NCBI GenBank assembly: GCA_003132865.1
Contig: PKYZ01000502.1
Span: forward strand, 1 to 16,531
Origin: Bryobacterales bacterium
GTDB lineage: Bacteria > Acidobacteriota > Terriglobia > Bryobacterales > Bryobacteraceae
Length of the DNA stretch: 16,531 bases
Reading direction: 5' to 3'
Of this stretch, positions 8,379-16,069 are shown one piece after another. The stretch's first letter is position 1. Every line of letters starts with the position of its first letter. The notes below the pieces were generated by a model. That model worked only from the letters and a program-made list of their open reading frames with translations, ran no database searches and was not told the DNA's origin. Position numbers and translations under genes: made by a program.

Positions 8379-9548
8379 ATGCAGGCCGATAGGGAATTAC
8401 TTGCGCGGTTGCCCCGGACCTTCGTGCCCGCGCTGAACGAGCAGATGCGCGGTTGGGATCTGTTGTTCCCGGCCGAGCAACGGTCCATTCGCGCCCAGCT
8501 CGACTGGCTGGCCCGCCTGCCCGGCGCCCAATTCGACAAGCTCTTCGAGCCGGTCAAGCAAATGGAAGCCCGTATGGACCTGCCTGCCTGGGACCTCGCC
8601 AGCGAGCGTTTGAGCATCGACGACACGAGCATCCTGGTGCGCTCGCCTGATTATCCGCAGTGGCGCGCCGCGGTGCAGAAGGTCTTCGAGCAGATCGATG
8701 CAGGCGTCCATAACGGGCGCGCCCAGGCGCTGCCCAACCGGCTGCTCGTCTGTGTGCTGCCTGCGGGACTACCGCTCGCATCCGGCCCGATCTGGCCGCG
8801 CCTGGAAAAGCAGGGACGGTGGGTTCCGCTGGAGGCGCCGTTTGGGACGATGTGGGAGCCGCTCGTGGAAGCCGTGGCCGCCCGCAAGCCACGCCCGGAG
8901 AGCGAGCCGGTGGAACGCACCTGGGCGTTCGAATGCGACAGCCGCATCACGCAAATGCCGGTAGCCGCGCAGCTTGTGGCGCTGTCATTCGACGCGCTCG
9001 GCCCGGTGCGCCGCGAGTTCCTCAAGCGCTTGAACGTGATCCACAAGGACCTGCGCGCGGCGGATGCCACCTACAACGATCTGCGGCGGCTCGAGTTCAA
9101 GGCGGAGGCCCCGCTGGGAACGCCGCGCATTCGCGAATTCGTCCGTACCCTGTTCCTGAGCGGCAACGGCGCCATGCTGTTCGGAAATTCCTTTGTCGAG
9201 TGGGGAGCCGCCGAAGCGCTGAGGCGCGTCCAACCGCCGGCGCTGTTCTGTTGTTTCGGCATCCGCCCCAAACTGAAGCCGTTCAGCAGCGTGGTGCTCT
9301 TTGAGGATCAGAACCGCGCGAATCCGACGCCGGACCAGCCTGACCCGGCGGGCTCCCTGATGGACATCCGTCCGCTGGCGGAATACGTTTATTTGAATGC
9401 CAGCCGCCAACCTGCGCGCACCGCTGCGATATTCGCCGCGCCTGAGCTGGACCGTCTGCTGATCCTGGCGCCGCCGGAGTACATGCCGCCAGGCAGGCGC
9501 CTGACCGGCGCGGACCTGTGCGCCACGGCGGTCCAATGGCTGGCGTAG
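8379..9548 (+). CDS. Hypothetical protein coupled to the phosphatase-like gene
   Basis: I do not recognise this 389-residue protein. ATG 8379 comes one base after the upstream stop; an in-frame extension to 8337 would only overlap the previous gene. There is no signal peptide or membrane helix, so it is probably cytosolic although its partner carries a Tat signal. Visible features are a charged helical N-terminus (MQADRELLARLPRTF), a probable helix bundle through residue 80, alternating beta-like segments (NRLLVCVLPAGLPL), LFCCFGIRPKL with adjacent cysteines near 290, and a closing segment DRLLILAPPEYMPPG. Codon use resembles its neighbours. The tight spacing suggests it acts with the phosphatase-like protein, for instance as a chaperone or regulatory partner, but this is inference. 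Confidence 0.8.
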   Translation: MQADRELLARLPRTFVPALNEQMRGWDLLFPAEQRSIRAQLDWLARLPGAQFDKLFEPVKQMEARMDLPAWDLASERLSIDDTSILVRSPDYPQWRAAVQKVFEQIDAGVHNGRAQALPNRLLVCVLPAGLPLASGPIWPRLEKQGRWVPLEAPFGTMWEPLVEAVAARKPRPESEPVERTWAFECDSRITQMPVAAQLVALSFDALGPVRREFLKRLNVIHKDLRAADATYNDLRRLEFKAEAPLGTPRIREFVRTLFLSGNGAMLFGNSFVEWGAAEALRRVQPPALFCCFGIRPKLKPFSSVVLFEDQNRANPTPDQPDPAGSLMDIRPLAEYVYLNASRQPARTAAIFAAPELDRLLILAPPEYMPPGRRLTGADLCATAVQWLA

Positions 9549-9585
9549 GTTTGCGACGCACCGCTTGTTTTCGCCCGTTATCGAT

Positions 9586-9713
9586 GCCGCGAGCGTGAGG
9601 AGCGGTCGCATGCGGCGGCCAAAGGTGGCAGTGGCTGCACGACCCGTGGTTAGTTAGGCCGGTTCGAGCCGGGGGAACGGGCCTGTGAAACCGTAGCAAG
9701 TATACGCCTGCGG
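9586..9713. ncRNA. Possible structured RNA in the convergent gap
   Basis: The gap 9549-9747 lies between two convergent stop codons and has no convincing gene. A long symmetrical stem-loop spans 9646-9694: GTGGTT pairs with AACCGT, then a 4x4 internal loop (AGTT/GTGA), AGGCC with GGCCT, a G-G mismatch, and GTTC with GAAC around a 9-nt loop. A bulged hairpin lies at 9625-9640 (GTG-CAG/CTG-CAC), and GCCGC/GCGGC arms at 9586 and 9612. CCGTAG (9691) can instead pair with CTGCGG (9708), which competes with the long stem. Either strand could be transcribed; TATACT occurs on the minus strand at 9699-9704. I could not match it to a known riboswitch, 6S, SRP or tRNA. It may simply be a bidirectional terminator region or repeat. 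Confidence 0.3.
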
Positions 9714-9747
9714 ACGGGAATGGCTGAAGGTCTGAGAGGCGCTGCTA

Positions 9748-10980
9748 CTAGGGCTTGACCGCCGTGCCTTCGCCCTGTTTCAGCCGGCCCGAATGGCGCG
9801 GTGCGGACTCCTCCTCGTCAATGAGCTGCGTCTGGATGGCGTATTCCCTCTTGGCCTCTTCGGGCTTGCCCATGCGGTCGTAGATCCGGCCCAGGCGGAA
9901 GTGAGCTTCCGGGCTTTTCGGGTTTAGCTCGATGGCCCGCCGCAATTCCGGTACAGCGCCCTCCAGGTCGCCTTTCTGCTCCAGCGCTTTCGCCAGTTCC
10001 AAGTGCGATTCCCAGTCGTCCGCCTTCAGCGAAACCGATTTGCGCAGCAGCGCTACAGCCTTGTCATCGTCGTCGCCGCTCATCAGCAGGGCCTTGCCGT
10101 ACAGATAATTGCTCCGGTAATTGTCTGGGGCGTTCTCGGCCAGCGACTGGAACGCTGCCAGGATCTGGGGCAAGCGGCTGGGTGCGTGGTCCATCGTGCG
10201 CCCGATGAAGATGTAGGGCTGCTCCACTGTCGGGTCCATCCCGATCGCGTTCAGAAATGTGTCGATGGCTTCCGAGTATCGCTCCAAGGCGTAGTAAGCG
10301 ATCCCTAGCATCAGTTCCAACTGCGCGCTGCGGGCGAAAATCTTCTTGCCTGCCTCCACCACTTGGACGGTCGCGGGCGCGTTTCCGGCCATCATGTAAG
10401 CGCGCGCCGCCCGGAAATAATAGTCTTCTTCGAAGCGGTTCAGCCGGATGGCATGTTCCATCTGTTCGGCGGCTTCCTTGGGCCGCTGCTCCATCTCGTA
10501 AGCGGTGGCCAGCAGGGCCCGCAGATCCGCGCGGTCGTTTTTTTGGAGCGTCCGGCTCACCAAATCGATCGCGGGCTCGGGCCTGTGGGCCTTCAAGTAG
10601 AGATCCGCCGCGACCGTGGCTGCGCGGGCGTCCTCCGGTGTAAGTCGCGCCAATCGGGCGGAGAACTCCGCCGCTTTCCCGTAATCGCCGGTCTCCGAAT
10701 AGAAGAGCGCCAGCCCTTTGAGCGCCGTCGGGTCGTTGCCCGCCAGCGATGCGGCCTTCCCAATGGCTGACTCTGCCGCACCCGCTTTGTCTAGTTTGTG
10801 GTAGGTCTGGGCAAGGGCCAGCCACACCTGAGGGCTGTCCGGCTTCAGCTTGGCGGCTGCTTCCAGTTGCGCCTGCGCGGCCGCAAGCTGGTTCTGCTGG
10901 AGCGCGACCAGCCCCGATCGAAACAGCGCTTCGAAGGAAGATGGGCCGGCCCAGAGGAGGAGCAGGAGAAGAACCGCCAT
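9748..10980 (-). CDS. Exported tetratricopeptide-repeat protein
   Basis: A 410-residue protein: a hydrophobic leader (MAVLLLLLLWAG) followed by about ten TPR units, for example QLAAAQAQLEAAAKLKPDSP, KAAEFSARLARLTPED, YSEAIDTFLNAIGMDPT and GDLEGAVPELRRAIELNPKS. TPR arrays are protein-interaction scaffolds, so this is probably a periplasmic or membrane-anchored scaffold with no enzymatic role visible. It ends with a charged, probably disordered tail (about 390-410). It lies 75 nt downstream of the LacI-family gene on the same strand and could be co-transcribed with it. No Shine-Dalgarno precedes ATG 10980; instead TATACT ends 2 nt before it, too close to be a -10 for that ATG. The start is therefore less certain, though no better in-frame start was found. 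Confidence 0.85.
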   Translation of the reverse strand: MAVLLLLLLWAGPSSFEALFRSGLVALQQNQLAAAQAQLEAAAKLKPDSPQVWLALAQTYHKLDKAGAAESAIGKAASLAGNDPTALKGLALFYSETGDYGKAAEFSARLARLTPEDARAATVAADLYLKAHRPEPAIDLVSRTLQKNDRADLRALLATAYEMEQRPKEAAEQMEHAIRLNRFEEDYYFRAARAYMMAGNAPATVQVVEAGKKIFARSAQLELMLGIAYYALERYSEAIDTFLNAIGMDPTVEQPYIFIGRTMDHAPSRLPQILAAFQSLAENAPDNYRSNYLYGKALLMSGDDDDKAVALLRKSVSLKADDWESHLELAKALEQKGDLEGAVPELRRAIELNPKSPEAHFRLGRIYDRMGKPEEAKREYAIQTQLIDEEESAPRHSGRLKQGEGTAVKP

Positions 10981-11055
10981 AAAGTATATTTCAGCGGAGG
11001 CGCCGGCGTCCCGCGACAGGCTAAATGCCGGCCGCCGACGGCTGAAAGCTTTTTC

Positions 11056-12138
11056 CTAGTGAGAGCTTAGCACCTCGGAAAGAGTCCTCGCAGGGTCGGC
11101 CTGGCAAGTCGTCTGCCGGATCACAAGGTGCGTCTCCATCGTGCAATCGGGCTTCGAGACTCCCTCCGGCGCCGCGCCGACGTCCGCCAGCAGCGCCCGG
11201 AAGGCTTTCTCGGCGAGTTCATCTCGTGATAGCCGCACGGTGGTCAGGGGAGGCTCCGTGAATTGAGCCAGCCAGATATCGTCGAATCCCACGACCGAAA
11301 TATCGCGCGGCACCACCAAGCCCGCGCGGCGGAGCGCGCGCAACATGCCGATCGCCGTGAGGTCGTTCGACGCCAGCACGGCCGTGGGAGCGATAGTCTC
11401 CTCCAGCATGCGTGTCATGGCTTCCAGCCCGCCGTCGACCTTGTGGTTGCCCTCCTGTACCAGGGCCTCATCCTCCCGGATGCCGTAACGGTCCAATGCC
11501 TGCAAAAATGCCGACCGCCGGACCTGGGCCGATTTCAAGCCTGGCGGACCGCTGATGAACCCGATGCGCCGGTGGCCCAGGGCCACCAGGTGCTCTACGG
11601 CCTCGTTTATCCCCATCTCGTAGTCCACGACGATGTTGCTGATGTGCTCTCCGGGAGGCCCTATGTCCAGGAATACCATGGGCACCTTTCCGTGCGCCAG
11701 TTGCTCGATCAGGTGGTCGTCCATCTCCGAGGTCATTATGGCAACCCCGTCGACCTTGCGCTCCAGCATGCGCCTGACGCAGACGGCCATGCGCGCCGAA
11801 TCGTAATTGGTGGAACTCACCAGGATGTCGTAGCCATGCTGCGCGGAAACGTCTTCGAAACCCTTCACCAACTCGGGAAAGAACGGATTCGTGATGTCGG
11901 AGACGATCAGGCCAACAATCCGGCTTCGCCCCGAGACCAGGGAGCGGGCTTGCGTGTTGGGATAGTACTTCAACTCCTCGATGGCCTTCCAGACCCGCTG
12001 GGCGGTTTCCGCATCGACCAGAGACGGGCTGTTAATGGTGCGGGATACTGTGGACGTGGACACCCGCGCGCGCCGGGCTACCTCGTGGATGGTGCGCTTG
12101 AGCGGGCGCCGATCCGACGAAGGCGTAACAGGTCTCAC
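11056..12138 (-). CDS. LacI/GalR-family transcriptional repressor
   Basis: A 360-residue LacI-family regulator. The DNA-binding domain is TIHEVARRARVSTSTVSRTI (residues 16-35), followed by VDAETAQRVWKAIEELKYYP and the hinge NTQARSL (61-67), which inserts in the minor groove. The rest is a periplasmic-binding-protein-like sensor domain (IVGLIVSDITNPFFPEL, IGFISGPP, AVLASNDLTAIGMLRAL, VVGFDDIWLAQFTEPPLTTV) that would bind a sugar-like effector. I chose GTG 12138 because a TTGATT-N17-TATAAC promoter ends 6 nt before it, so transcription starts essentially on the GTG; the open frame extends to 12237 but would include the promoter. It is divergent from the TonB-dependent receptor, whose promoter carries a LacI-type operator, so repression of that receptor is likely. 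The effector is unknown. Confidence 0.93.
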   Translation of the reverse strand: MRPVTPSSDRRPLKRTIHEVARRARVSTSTVSRTINSPSLVDAETAQRVWKAIEELKYYPNTQARSLVSGRSRIVGLIVSDITNPFFPELVKGFEDVSAQHGYDILVSSTNYDSARMAVCVRRMLERKVDGVAIMTSEMDDHLIEQLAHGKVPMVFLDIGPPGEHISNIVVDYEMGINEAVEHLVALGHRRIGFISGPPGLKSAQVRRSAFLQALDRYGIREDEALVQEGNHKVDGGLEAMTRMLEETIAPTAVLASNDLTAIGMLRALRRAGLVVPRDISVVGFDDIWLAQFTEPPLTTVRLSRDELAEKAFRALLADVGAAPEGVSKPDCTMETHLVIRQTTCQADPARTLSEVLSSH

Positions 12139-12144
12139 GGCTCG

Positions 12145-12173
12145 GTTATACCTCGGCTGTCGCCCGCAATCAA
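12145..12173 (-). promoter_or_regulatory. Promoter of the LacI-family gene (leaderless)
   Basis: On the minus strand TTGATT (12168-12173) and TATAAC (12145-12150) are separated by exactly 17 nt. Transcription is expected about 7 nt after the -10 box, at or next to the GTG start codon (12138), implying a leaderless message. No Shine-Dalgarno lies within the usual distance of that GTG. Confidence 0.65.
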
Positions 12174-12195
12174 GGGGCGAAATGAAATTTTGCGA

Positions 12196-12242
12196 GAAAT
12201 ATATCAAAAAACTTGACACCAAGTTGCGACCTCGCATAAAAT
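12196..12242 (+). promoter_or_regulatory. Strong promoter of the TonB-dependent receptor gene
   Basis: A perfect -35 TTGACA (12213-12218) and a -10 TAAAAT (12237-12242) are 18 nt apart. Directly upstream is an AT-rich tract (about 12196-12210, AAATATATCAAAAA) like an UP element. The predicted start is near 12249, giving a leader of about 150 nt before ATG 12401. The spacer contains a perfect 12-bp palindrome TGCGACCTCGCA (12225-12236; arms TGCGA and TCGCA), which might be a second regulator site. Confidence 0.7.
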
Positions 12243-12245
12243 TGC

Positions 12246-12259
12246 TGCAAACGTTATCA
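12246..12259. promoter_or_regulatory. LacI-family operator over the receptor transcription start
   Basis: TGCAAACGTTATCA fits the LacI/GalR/CcpA-type operator pattern TGNAANCGNTNNCA, an imperfect palindrome centred on CG. It starts 4 nt after the -10 box and covers the predicted transcription start, a position where a bound repressor blocks initiation. The divergent LacI-family gene is the obvious candidate to bind it. Only this one good site was found in the region. Confidence 0.65.
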
Positions 12260-12400
12260 TTTGCGTCGGCTTTGCGCGACTCCGGTCGGAGCCGCCCGAG
12301 CCGTAGGGAGTTGTTGCATTTTATTGTTCCATTTTGATGTTGTTTTGGCGGTTTATACAGGGCCTATTTGCTTCTATTTAGGGAACCAGGGAGGGAAACT
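12260..12400 (+). other. Long 5' leader of the TonB-dependent receptor mRNA
   Basis: The region between the operator and ATG 12401 holds no gene. It contains a perfect hairpin CTCCG-GT-CGGAG at 12280-12291, then an AT-rich, T-rich stretch (about 12310-12385), and ends in a strong ribosome-binding site AGGGAGGG (about 12388-12395). It could carry post-transcriptional control, but no known riboswitch was recognised. Confidence 0.4.
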
Positions 12401-15400
12401 ATGCGCCAAGTTGCATGCATTAGAGGAGTACTTTTCGGACTGTTCTTCGCAGTCGCTGTTTTTGCTCAAAGAGATCTGGGTACCATCGCGGGCACCGTCA
12501 CCGACCCGACGGGCGCCGCCATACCAAACGCTAAAATCACCATTACGGAAGTCGCCACCAACCTCAATTACACGCTGATATCCAGCTCATCCGGCGAGTA
12601 CGTGCGTCCGGCGTTGAAGCCGGGCATTTACACGGTGGCAGCGGAAGCGCAAGGATTTCGCCGGGTTGCCCAGGAGAACGTGGAGGTCACCTCCGGCGAC
12701 CGTATCGGCGTCCCTCTGACCCTACCGGTCGGCAATGTCAGCGAGTCGATTGAAGTCTCGGCAACTGCGCCGCTATTGCAGACCGAGAATACTTCTCAGG
12801 GCGCCAATCTGAACGCGTCCGAAGTGAACCAGTTGCCGATGGGCGGCCAGCGGGTGTTTGCCTATCTTGCCCGGCTGTCTCCGGGCGTTCTGGTGGCTGA
12901 ACCAGGCGCGCGCGACGCGCAGAACGGCGGCTTTTCCGCCAACGGCGTGCGTTCCACCGGCGAGAACAACTTCCTGCTGAACGGAGTCGATAACAACGTC
13001 AACGTGATCGACTTCATTAACCAGACGTCGTACGTGATCGGGCCGTCGCTGGACGCGATCGACGAAATACACGTCCTGACCAACGGCTACAACGCCGAGT
13101 ACGGCCGGGCAGCGGGCGGCGTGGTGGAGGTCACTCTGAAATCGGGCACCAATGCGTTGCATGGCTCCCTGTTCGAGTTTCTGCAGAATACCGACCTGAA
13201 TGCCAACCGCTGGGAAAACAATTTGGCCGACGTGGGGCGTCCACCGCTAAAGCAGAACCAGTTCGGCGTCACCGCCGGTGGACCGATCATCAAGAACAAG
13301 CTGTTCATGTTCGGCGATTATCAGGGCACCAAAATCGAAACGGCCGGGGGCGTGGTCCAGAACCTGGGATATGGCCAGTTCGAGACGATTCCCACGCAGG
13401 CCGAGGTCAAGGGCAACTTTTCCGCCCTGCTGGGCCCGGCTATCGGCAAAGATCCGATTACCGGCAACTCGATCTTGCAGAACGAGATCTTCGACCCGAG
13501 CACCACGACGTGTAACGCCGCGGGCGCGTGCACGCGCACTCCCTTCCCCAATAACACGATTCCGACGGCTCAAATGGACCCGGCGGCCATGAAGATTGCG
13601 GCTCTGTACCCGGCGCCAAATCAGCCGATCGTCAACGGAAACTATCCCGTCAACGACTACTATGCGCTCACCGCGGGGAGCTTCAGAACGGATCAGGGAG
13701 ACGGGCGCGTGGACTACAAGATCGACGACAAGGACAGTCTCTTCGGCAGTATCAGTTGGTCCAATACCGCTAAGTCCAACGTGCCGCCATTTCAGGGCGC
13801 GCTCGATGGCGGCAATTTCTACGGCAGCAGCGAACAGGACCTCGGCCGTAATGCACAGATAGGTTTTACCCGTATCTGGTCTCCGTCGTTCATTTCGGAA
13901 ACGCACATTGCGTTCAGTCGCCTGGTGACCGCGCGCACTCAGGCCAACGCCCAAACGGACGAATTCAAAGCAGTGGGTATCGGCGGTCTCGACCCCACCA
14001 CCACTCTGAACGGCGGCCTTCCGCAGTTCGGAATGGGGCAATACAGCCAGATTGGCGCTAACGACTGGCTGCCGACGAAGGAATACAGCAACGTCTGGGA
14101 CTTTATCCAGAACGTAGCCATTACCAGGGGAACTCATTCGTTCAAGTTTGGCGCTGAGGTAAAGCCCGTCCAATTCCCCTTCTTTCAGGTGCCTTTTCCG
14201 CATGGCGAAATGAACTTCTCCCGGACGGAAACCGCATTCCCGTCGACCTTGGCAGACAGCGGCGGCAAGTCCGGCTTCCTCTCTTCCGACACGGGCGACT
14301 CCTTTGCCTCCTTCCTGCTAGGCGCGCTCGATAACGGGCAAATCTCGACCACCAACTTCATCTCTTCGACGCGGCAGTCCTACGACTTCTACGTCCAGGA
14401 CGACTGGAAGGTCACACCCAAGCTGACCGTGAATTATGGCCTTCGCTACGAGCTTTGGTCGCCGATCGGCGAGCAGTTCGCGCGCCAGTCCAATTTTAAC
14501 ATCGACACGCTGACGCTGGAGATTCCCAGCGGGAGGAACCAGAACGCGCCGTTGCCTCCGAATTTCAACACGCCGTATACGCTGAATGGCGTCACCTTCC
14601 CGGCCGATTTCCCGAACGTCAAGGTGTGCCGCGGCTGTGTTTCCCAGTACCTCATCCCGTGGGACAAACACGATTTTGGCCCGCGCCTCGGCTTTGCGTA
14701 CAACATTCGACAGAAGACCGTGATCCGCGCCGCGTATGGCATCTTCTATGGCGGCGAGGAACAGCAGGGCGGAAATCCCAACCGCGGCGAGTCGGCACCC
14801 TTCAACGAGTCTCCGCAACTGAATCGGCCTTCGGGCGTCGGCCAGTTCTCCCCCGATCCATACTTTGCGAACGGAGCGGCAACCGGCGGAATTTCCGTTG
14901 GGTACCCCGCCACCGTATTCACCACATATCCGGTTAGCTCTCTCCAGTTCCGCGAAGTGGCGAACGACTTCCGGAACCCAATGGTGCAGAAGTGGAACTT
15001 CGCGATTCAGCAGGATTTGGGGCACCAGATGGCCCTCGAAGTCGGTTACCAGGGCAACCACTCGTCGCACCAGCTTTTCCAGCCCGACGACAACCCGTGC
15101 CCCAACTATCCGACGCTGAATTCGAGCATCAACTGTAATTCCCTCCGGGCGTATCCCGATATCGGCGGTATTTCGGGAACGTCGAGCTTTGGCGTCGGCA
15201 ACTATAAAGCTTTGACCGCGAAACTGGAGAAACACTTCTCGAAGGGGCTGCAGTTCATCAGCTCCTACACCTTAGGCCATGCCATGGCCAACACCGGCAC
15301 CACGCTCAGCGGTTCGAACAATTTCCAGACCATAAGCAACCTCAACTACAACCTGGACTATTCCAGCGCGGCGTGGGACATCCGCCAAAACTTCACCACC

Positions 15401-15928
15401 GGTATTACCTACGACCTCCCCTTCGGCCGCGGCAAGTCGTACGGCTCCAGCGTCAGTAGGGCCGTGGATCTCGCGTTCGGCAATTGGCAGGTCAACGGCA
15501 TTCTCACGCTGCACACCGGCCAGCCGTACACGGTCAGCGCCGGCGGTTGCCAGGGCGTCTGGGCCGGCTGCTTCCCCGACCTGGTGTCCGGCGCCAACCC
15601 CAACGCCGCGCCTGCTGGGGGCCGCACGCCATCGCAATGGTTCAATACTGCGAACTTCACCGCCCCATCGTCCCTCACGCAGGGCACAATCGGCGACAAC
15701 ACGAACAACGGACCTCCGCTCCGGAATCTCGACTTGTCCGTATTCAAGGACTTCGCGTTTACGGAGCGCTTCCGGTTGCAGTTCCGGACGGAGGTTTTCA
15801 ACCTCACCAACACGCCTCAGTTCAATTTCCCAGACAGTGGCTATGGTGACGGGAACTTCGGCAAGATTACCAGCACGCTAGCGGGGACCGAGCGGCACAT
15901 TCAATTTGCACTGAAATTCCTGTTCTAA
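12401..15928 (+). CDS. TonB-dependent receptor with N-terminal carboxypeptidase-regulatory domain (Oar-like)
   Basis: A 1175-residue outer-membrane receptor. ATG 12401 follows AGGGAGGG with 5 nt spacing, so the in-frame ATG at 12368 is rejected. The signal peptide ends VFA-QRDLG (about 22/23). Residues 28-110 form a carboxypeptidase-regulatory/Cna-B-like domain (GTVTDPTGAAIPNAKITI, SGEYVRPALKPGIYTV). A plug domain follows (about 115-260, with NGVDNNVNVID, EIHVLTNGYNAEYGRAAGG), then a long beta-barrel with barrel motifs such as YDFYVQDDWKVTPKLTVNYG and RLQFRTEVFNLTNTPQFNFP, ending in Phe (QFALKFLF) as expected for outer-membrane insertion. Several loop cysteine pairs are present (CNAAGAC, CRGC, CQGVWAGC). 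Acidobacterial genomes often carry many such receptors, thought to import carbohydrate. It is probably controlled by the divergent LacI-family repressor. The substrate is unknown. Confidence 0.95.
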   Translation: MRQVACIRGVLFGLFFAVAVFAQRDLGTIAGTVTDPTGAAIPNAKITITEVATNLNYTLISSSSGEYVRPALKPGIYTVAAEAQGFRRVAQENVEVTSGDRIGVPLTLPVGNVSESIEVSATAPLLQTENTSQGANLNASEVNQLPMGGQRVFAYLARLSPGVLVAEPGARDAQNGGFSANGVRSTGENNFLLNGVDNNVNVIDFINQTSYVIGPSLDAIDEIHVLTNGYNAEYGRAAGGVVEVTLKSGTNALHGSLFEFLQNTDLNANRWENNLADVGRPPLKQNQFGVTAGGPIIKNKLFMFGDYQGTKIETAGGVVQNLGYGQFETIPTQAEVKGNFSALLGPAIGKDPITGNSILQNEIFDPSTTTCNAAGACTRTPFPNNTIPTAQMDPAAMKIAALYPAPNQPIVNGNYPVNDYYALTAGSFRTDQGDGRVDYKIDDKDSLFGSISWSNTAKSNVPPFQGALDGGNFYGSSEQDLGRNAQIGFTRIWSPSFISETHIAFSRLVTARTQANAQTDEFKAVGIGGLDPTTTLNGGLPQFGMGQYSQIGANDWLPTKEYSNVWDFIQNVAITRGTHSFKFGAEVKPVQFPFFQVPFPHGEMNFSRTETAFPSTLADSGGKSGFLSSDTGDSFASFLLGALDNGQISTTNFISSTRQSYDFYVQDDWKVTPKLTVNYGLRYELWSPIGEQFARQSNFNIDTLTLEIPSGRNQNAPLPPNFNTPYTLNGVTFPADFPNVKVCRGCVSQYLIPWDKHDFGPRLGFAYNIRQKTVIRAAYGIFYGGEEQQGGNPNRGESAPFNESPQLNRPSGVGQFSPDPYFANGAATGGISVGYPATVFTTYPVSSLQFREVANDFRNPMVQKWNFAIQQDLGHQMALEVGYQGNHSSHQLFQPDDNPCPNYPTLNSSINCNSLRAYPDIGGISGTSSFGVGNYKALTAKLEKHFSKGLQFISSYTLGHAMANTGTTLSGSNNFQTISNLNYNLDYSSAAWDIRQNFTTGITYDLPFGRGKSYGSSVSRAVDLAFGNWQVNGILTLHTGQPYTVSAGGCQGVWAGCFPDLVSGANPNAAPAGGRTPSQWFNTANFTAPSSLTQGTIGDNTNNGPPLRNLDLSVFKDFAFTERFRLQFRTEVFNLTNTPQFNFPDSGYGDGNFGKITSTLAGTERHIQFALKFLF

Positions 15929-15938
15929 CGGCGTCAAC

Positions 15939-15978
15939 CCGCGGCCGCGCAATTCCTGAGTAAGGCGCGCGGCCGCGG
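15939..15978 (+). terminator. GC-rich stem-loop after the receptor gene
   Basis: The arms CCGCGGCCGCGC (15939-15950) and GCGCGGCCGCGG (15967-15978) are perfect 12-bp complements around a 16-nt loop, starting 11 nt after the receptor stop. A strong stem at a transcript end suggests termination or mRNA protection. No T-tract follows, so it is not a textbook intrinsic terminator, and the same palindrome could be a dispersed repeat. Confidence 0.5.
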
Positions 15979-15990
15979 CACGCATGCGGA

Positions 15991-16042
15991 GGGGCGACCG
16001 GGGGGGTGCCCGCGGACCAGGTATCGCGGACCAGGGGTCCGC
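15991..16042. repeat. Tandem extragenic palindromes
   Basis: GCGGACC (16026-16032) and GGTCCGC (16036-16042) form a perfect 7-bp hairpin. The sequence CGCGGACCAGG occurs twice, at 16011 and 16025, as direct repeats 14 nt apart. An adjacent unit, about 15991-16010 (GGGGCGACC...GGTGCCC), folds in the same imperfect style. This looks like a cluster of REP-like palindromic units; family membership could not be tested here. Confidence 0.5.
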
Positions 16043-16069
16043 CTCGCCGGGCGGTCTTAACATAAGTCT

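Noticed and set aside
7241..8632. Antisense open frame (463 codons) opposite the phosphatase-like pair
   Set aside because: It spans two recognisable forward genes including their junction and shows no family features.
9590..9625. GAGGAGCG resembling part of an SAH riboswitch
   Set aside because: The rest of the conserved core and pseudoknot is missing, and no S-adenosylhomocysteine-cycle gene is downstream.
9656..9676. T-loop-like GGTTCGAGCC suggesting a tRNA
   Set aside because: No matching acceptor stem, D-arm or anticodon arm, and the T-stem does not pair at five positions.
12139..12237. N-terminal extension of the LacI-family protein to ATG 12237
   Set aside because: It would translate through the promoter, and LacI-family proteins begin close to the helix-turn-helix.
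12334..12359. TTGATG and TATACA as a second receptor promoter
   Set aside because: The spacing is only 14 nt, too short for a normal housekeeping promoter.
12368..12400. Earlier ATG for the TonB-dependent receptor
   Set aside because: ATG 12401 has a strong ribosome-binding site at ideal spacing and starts a clean signal peptide; the earlier ATG has neither.
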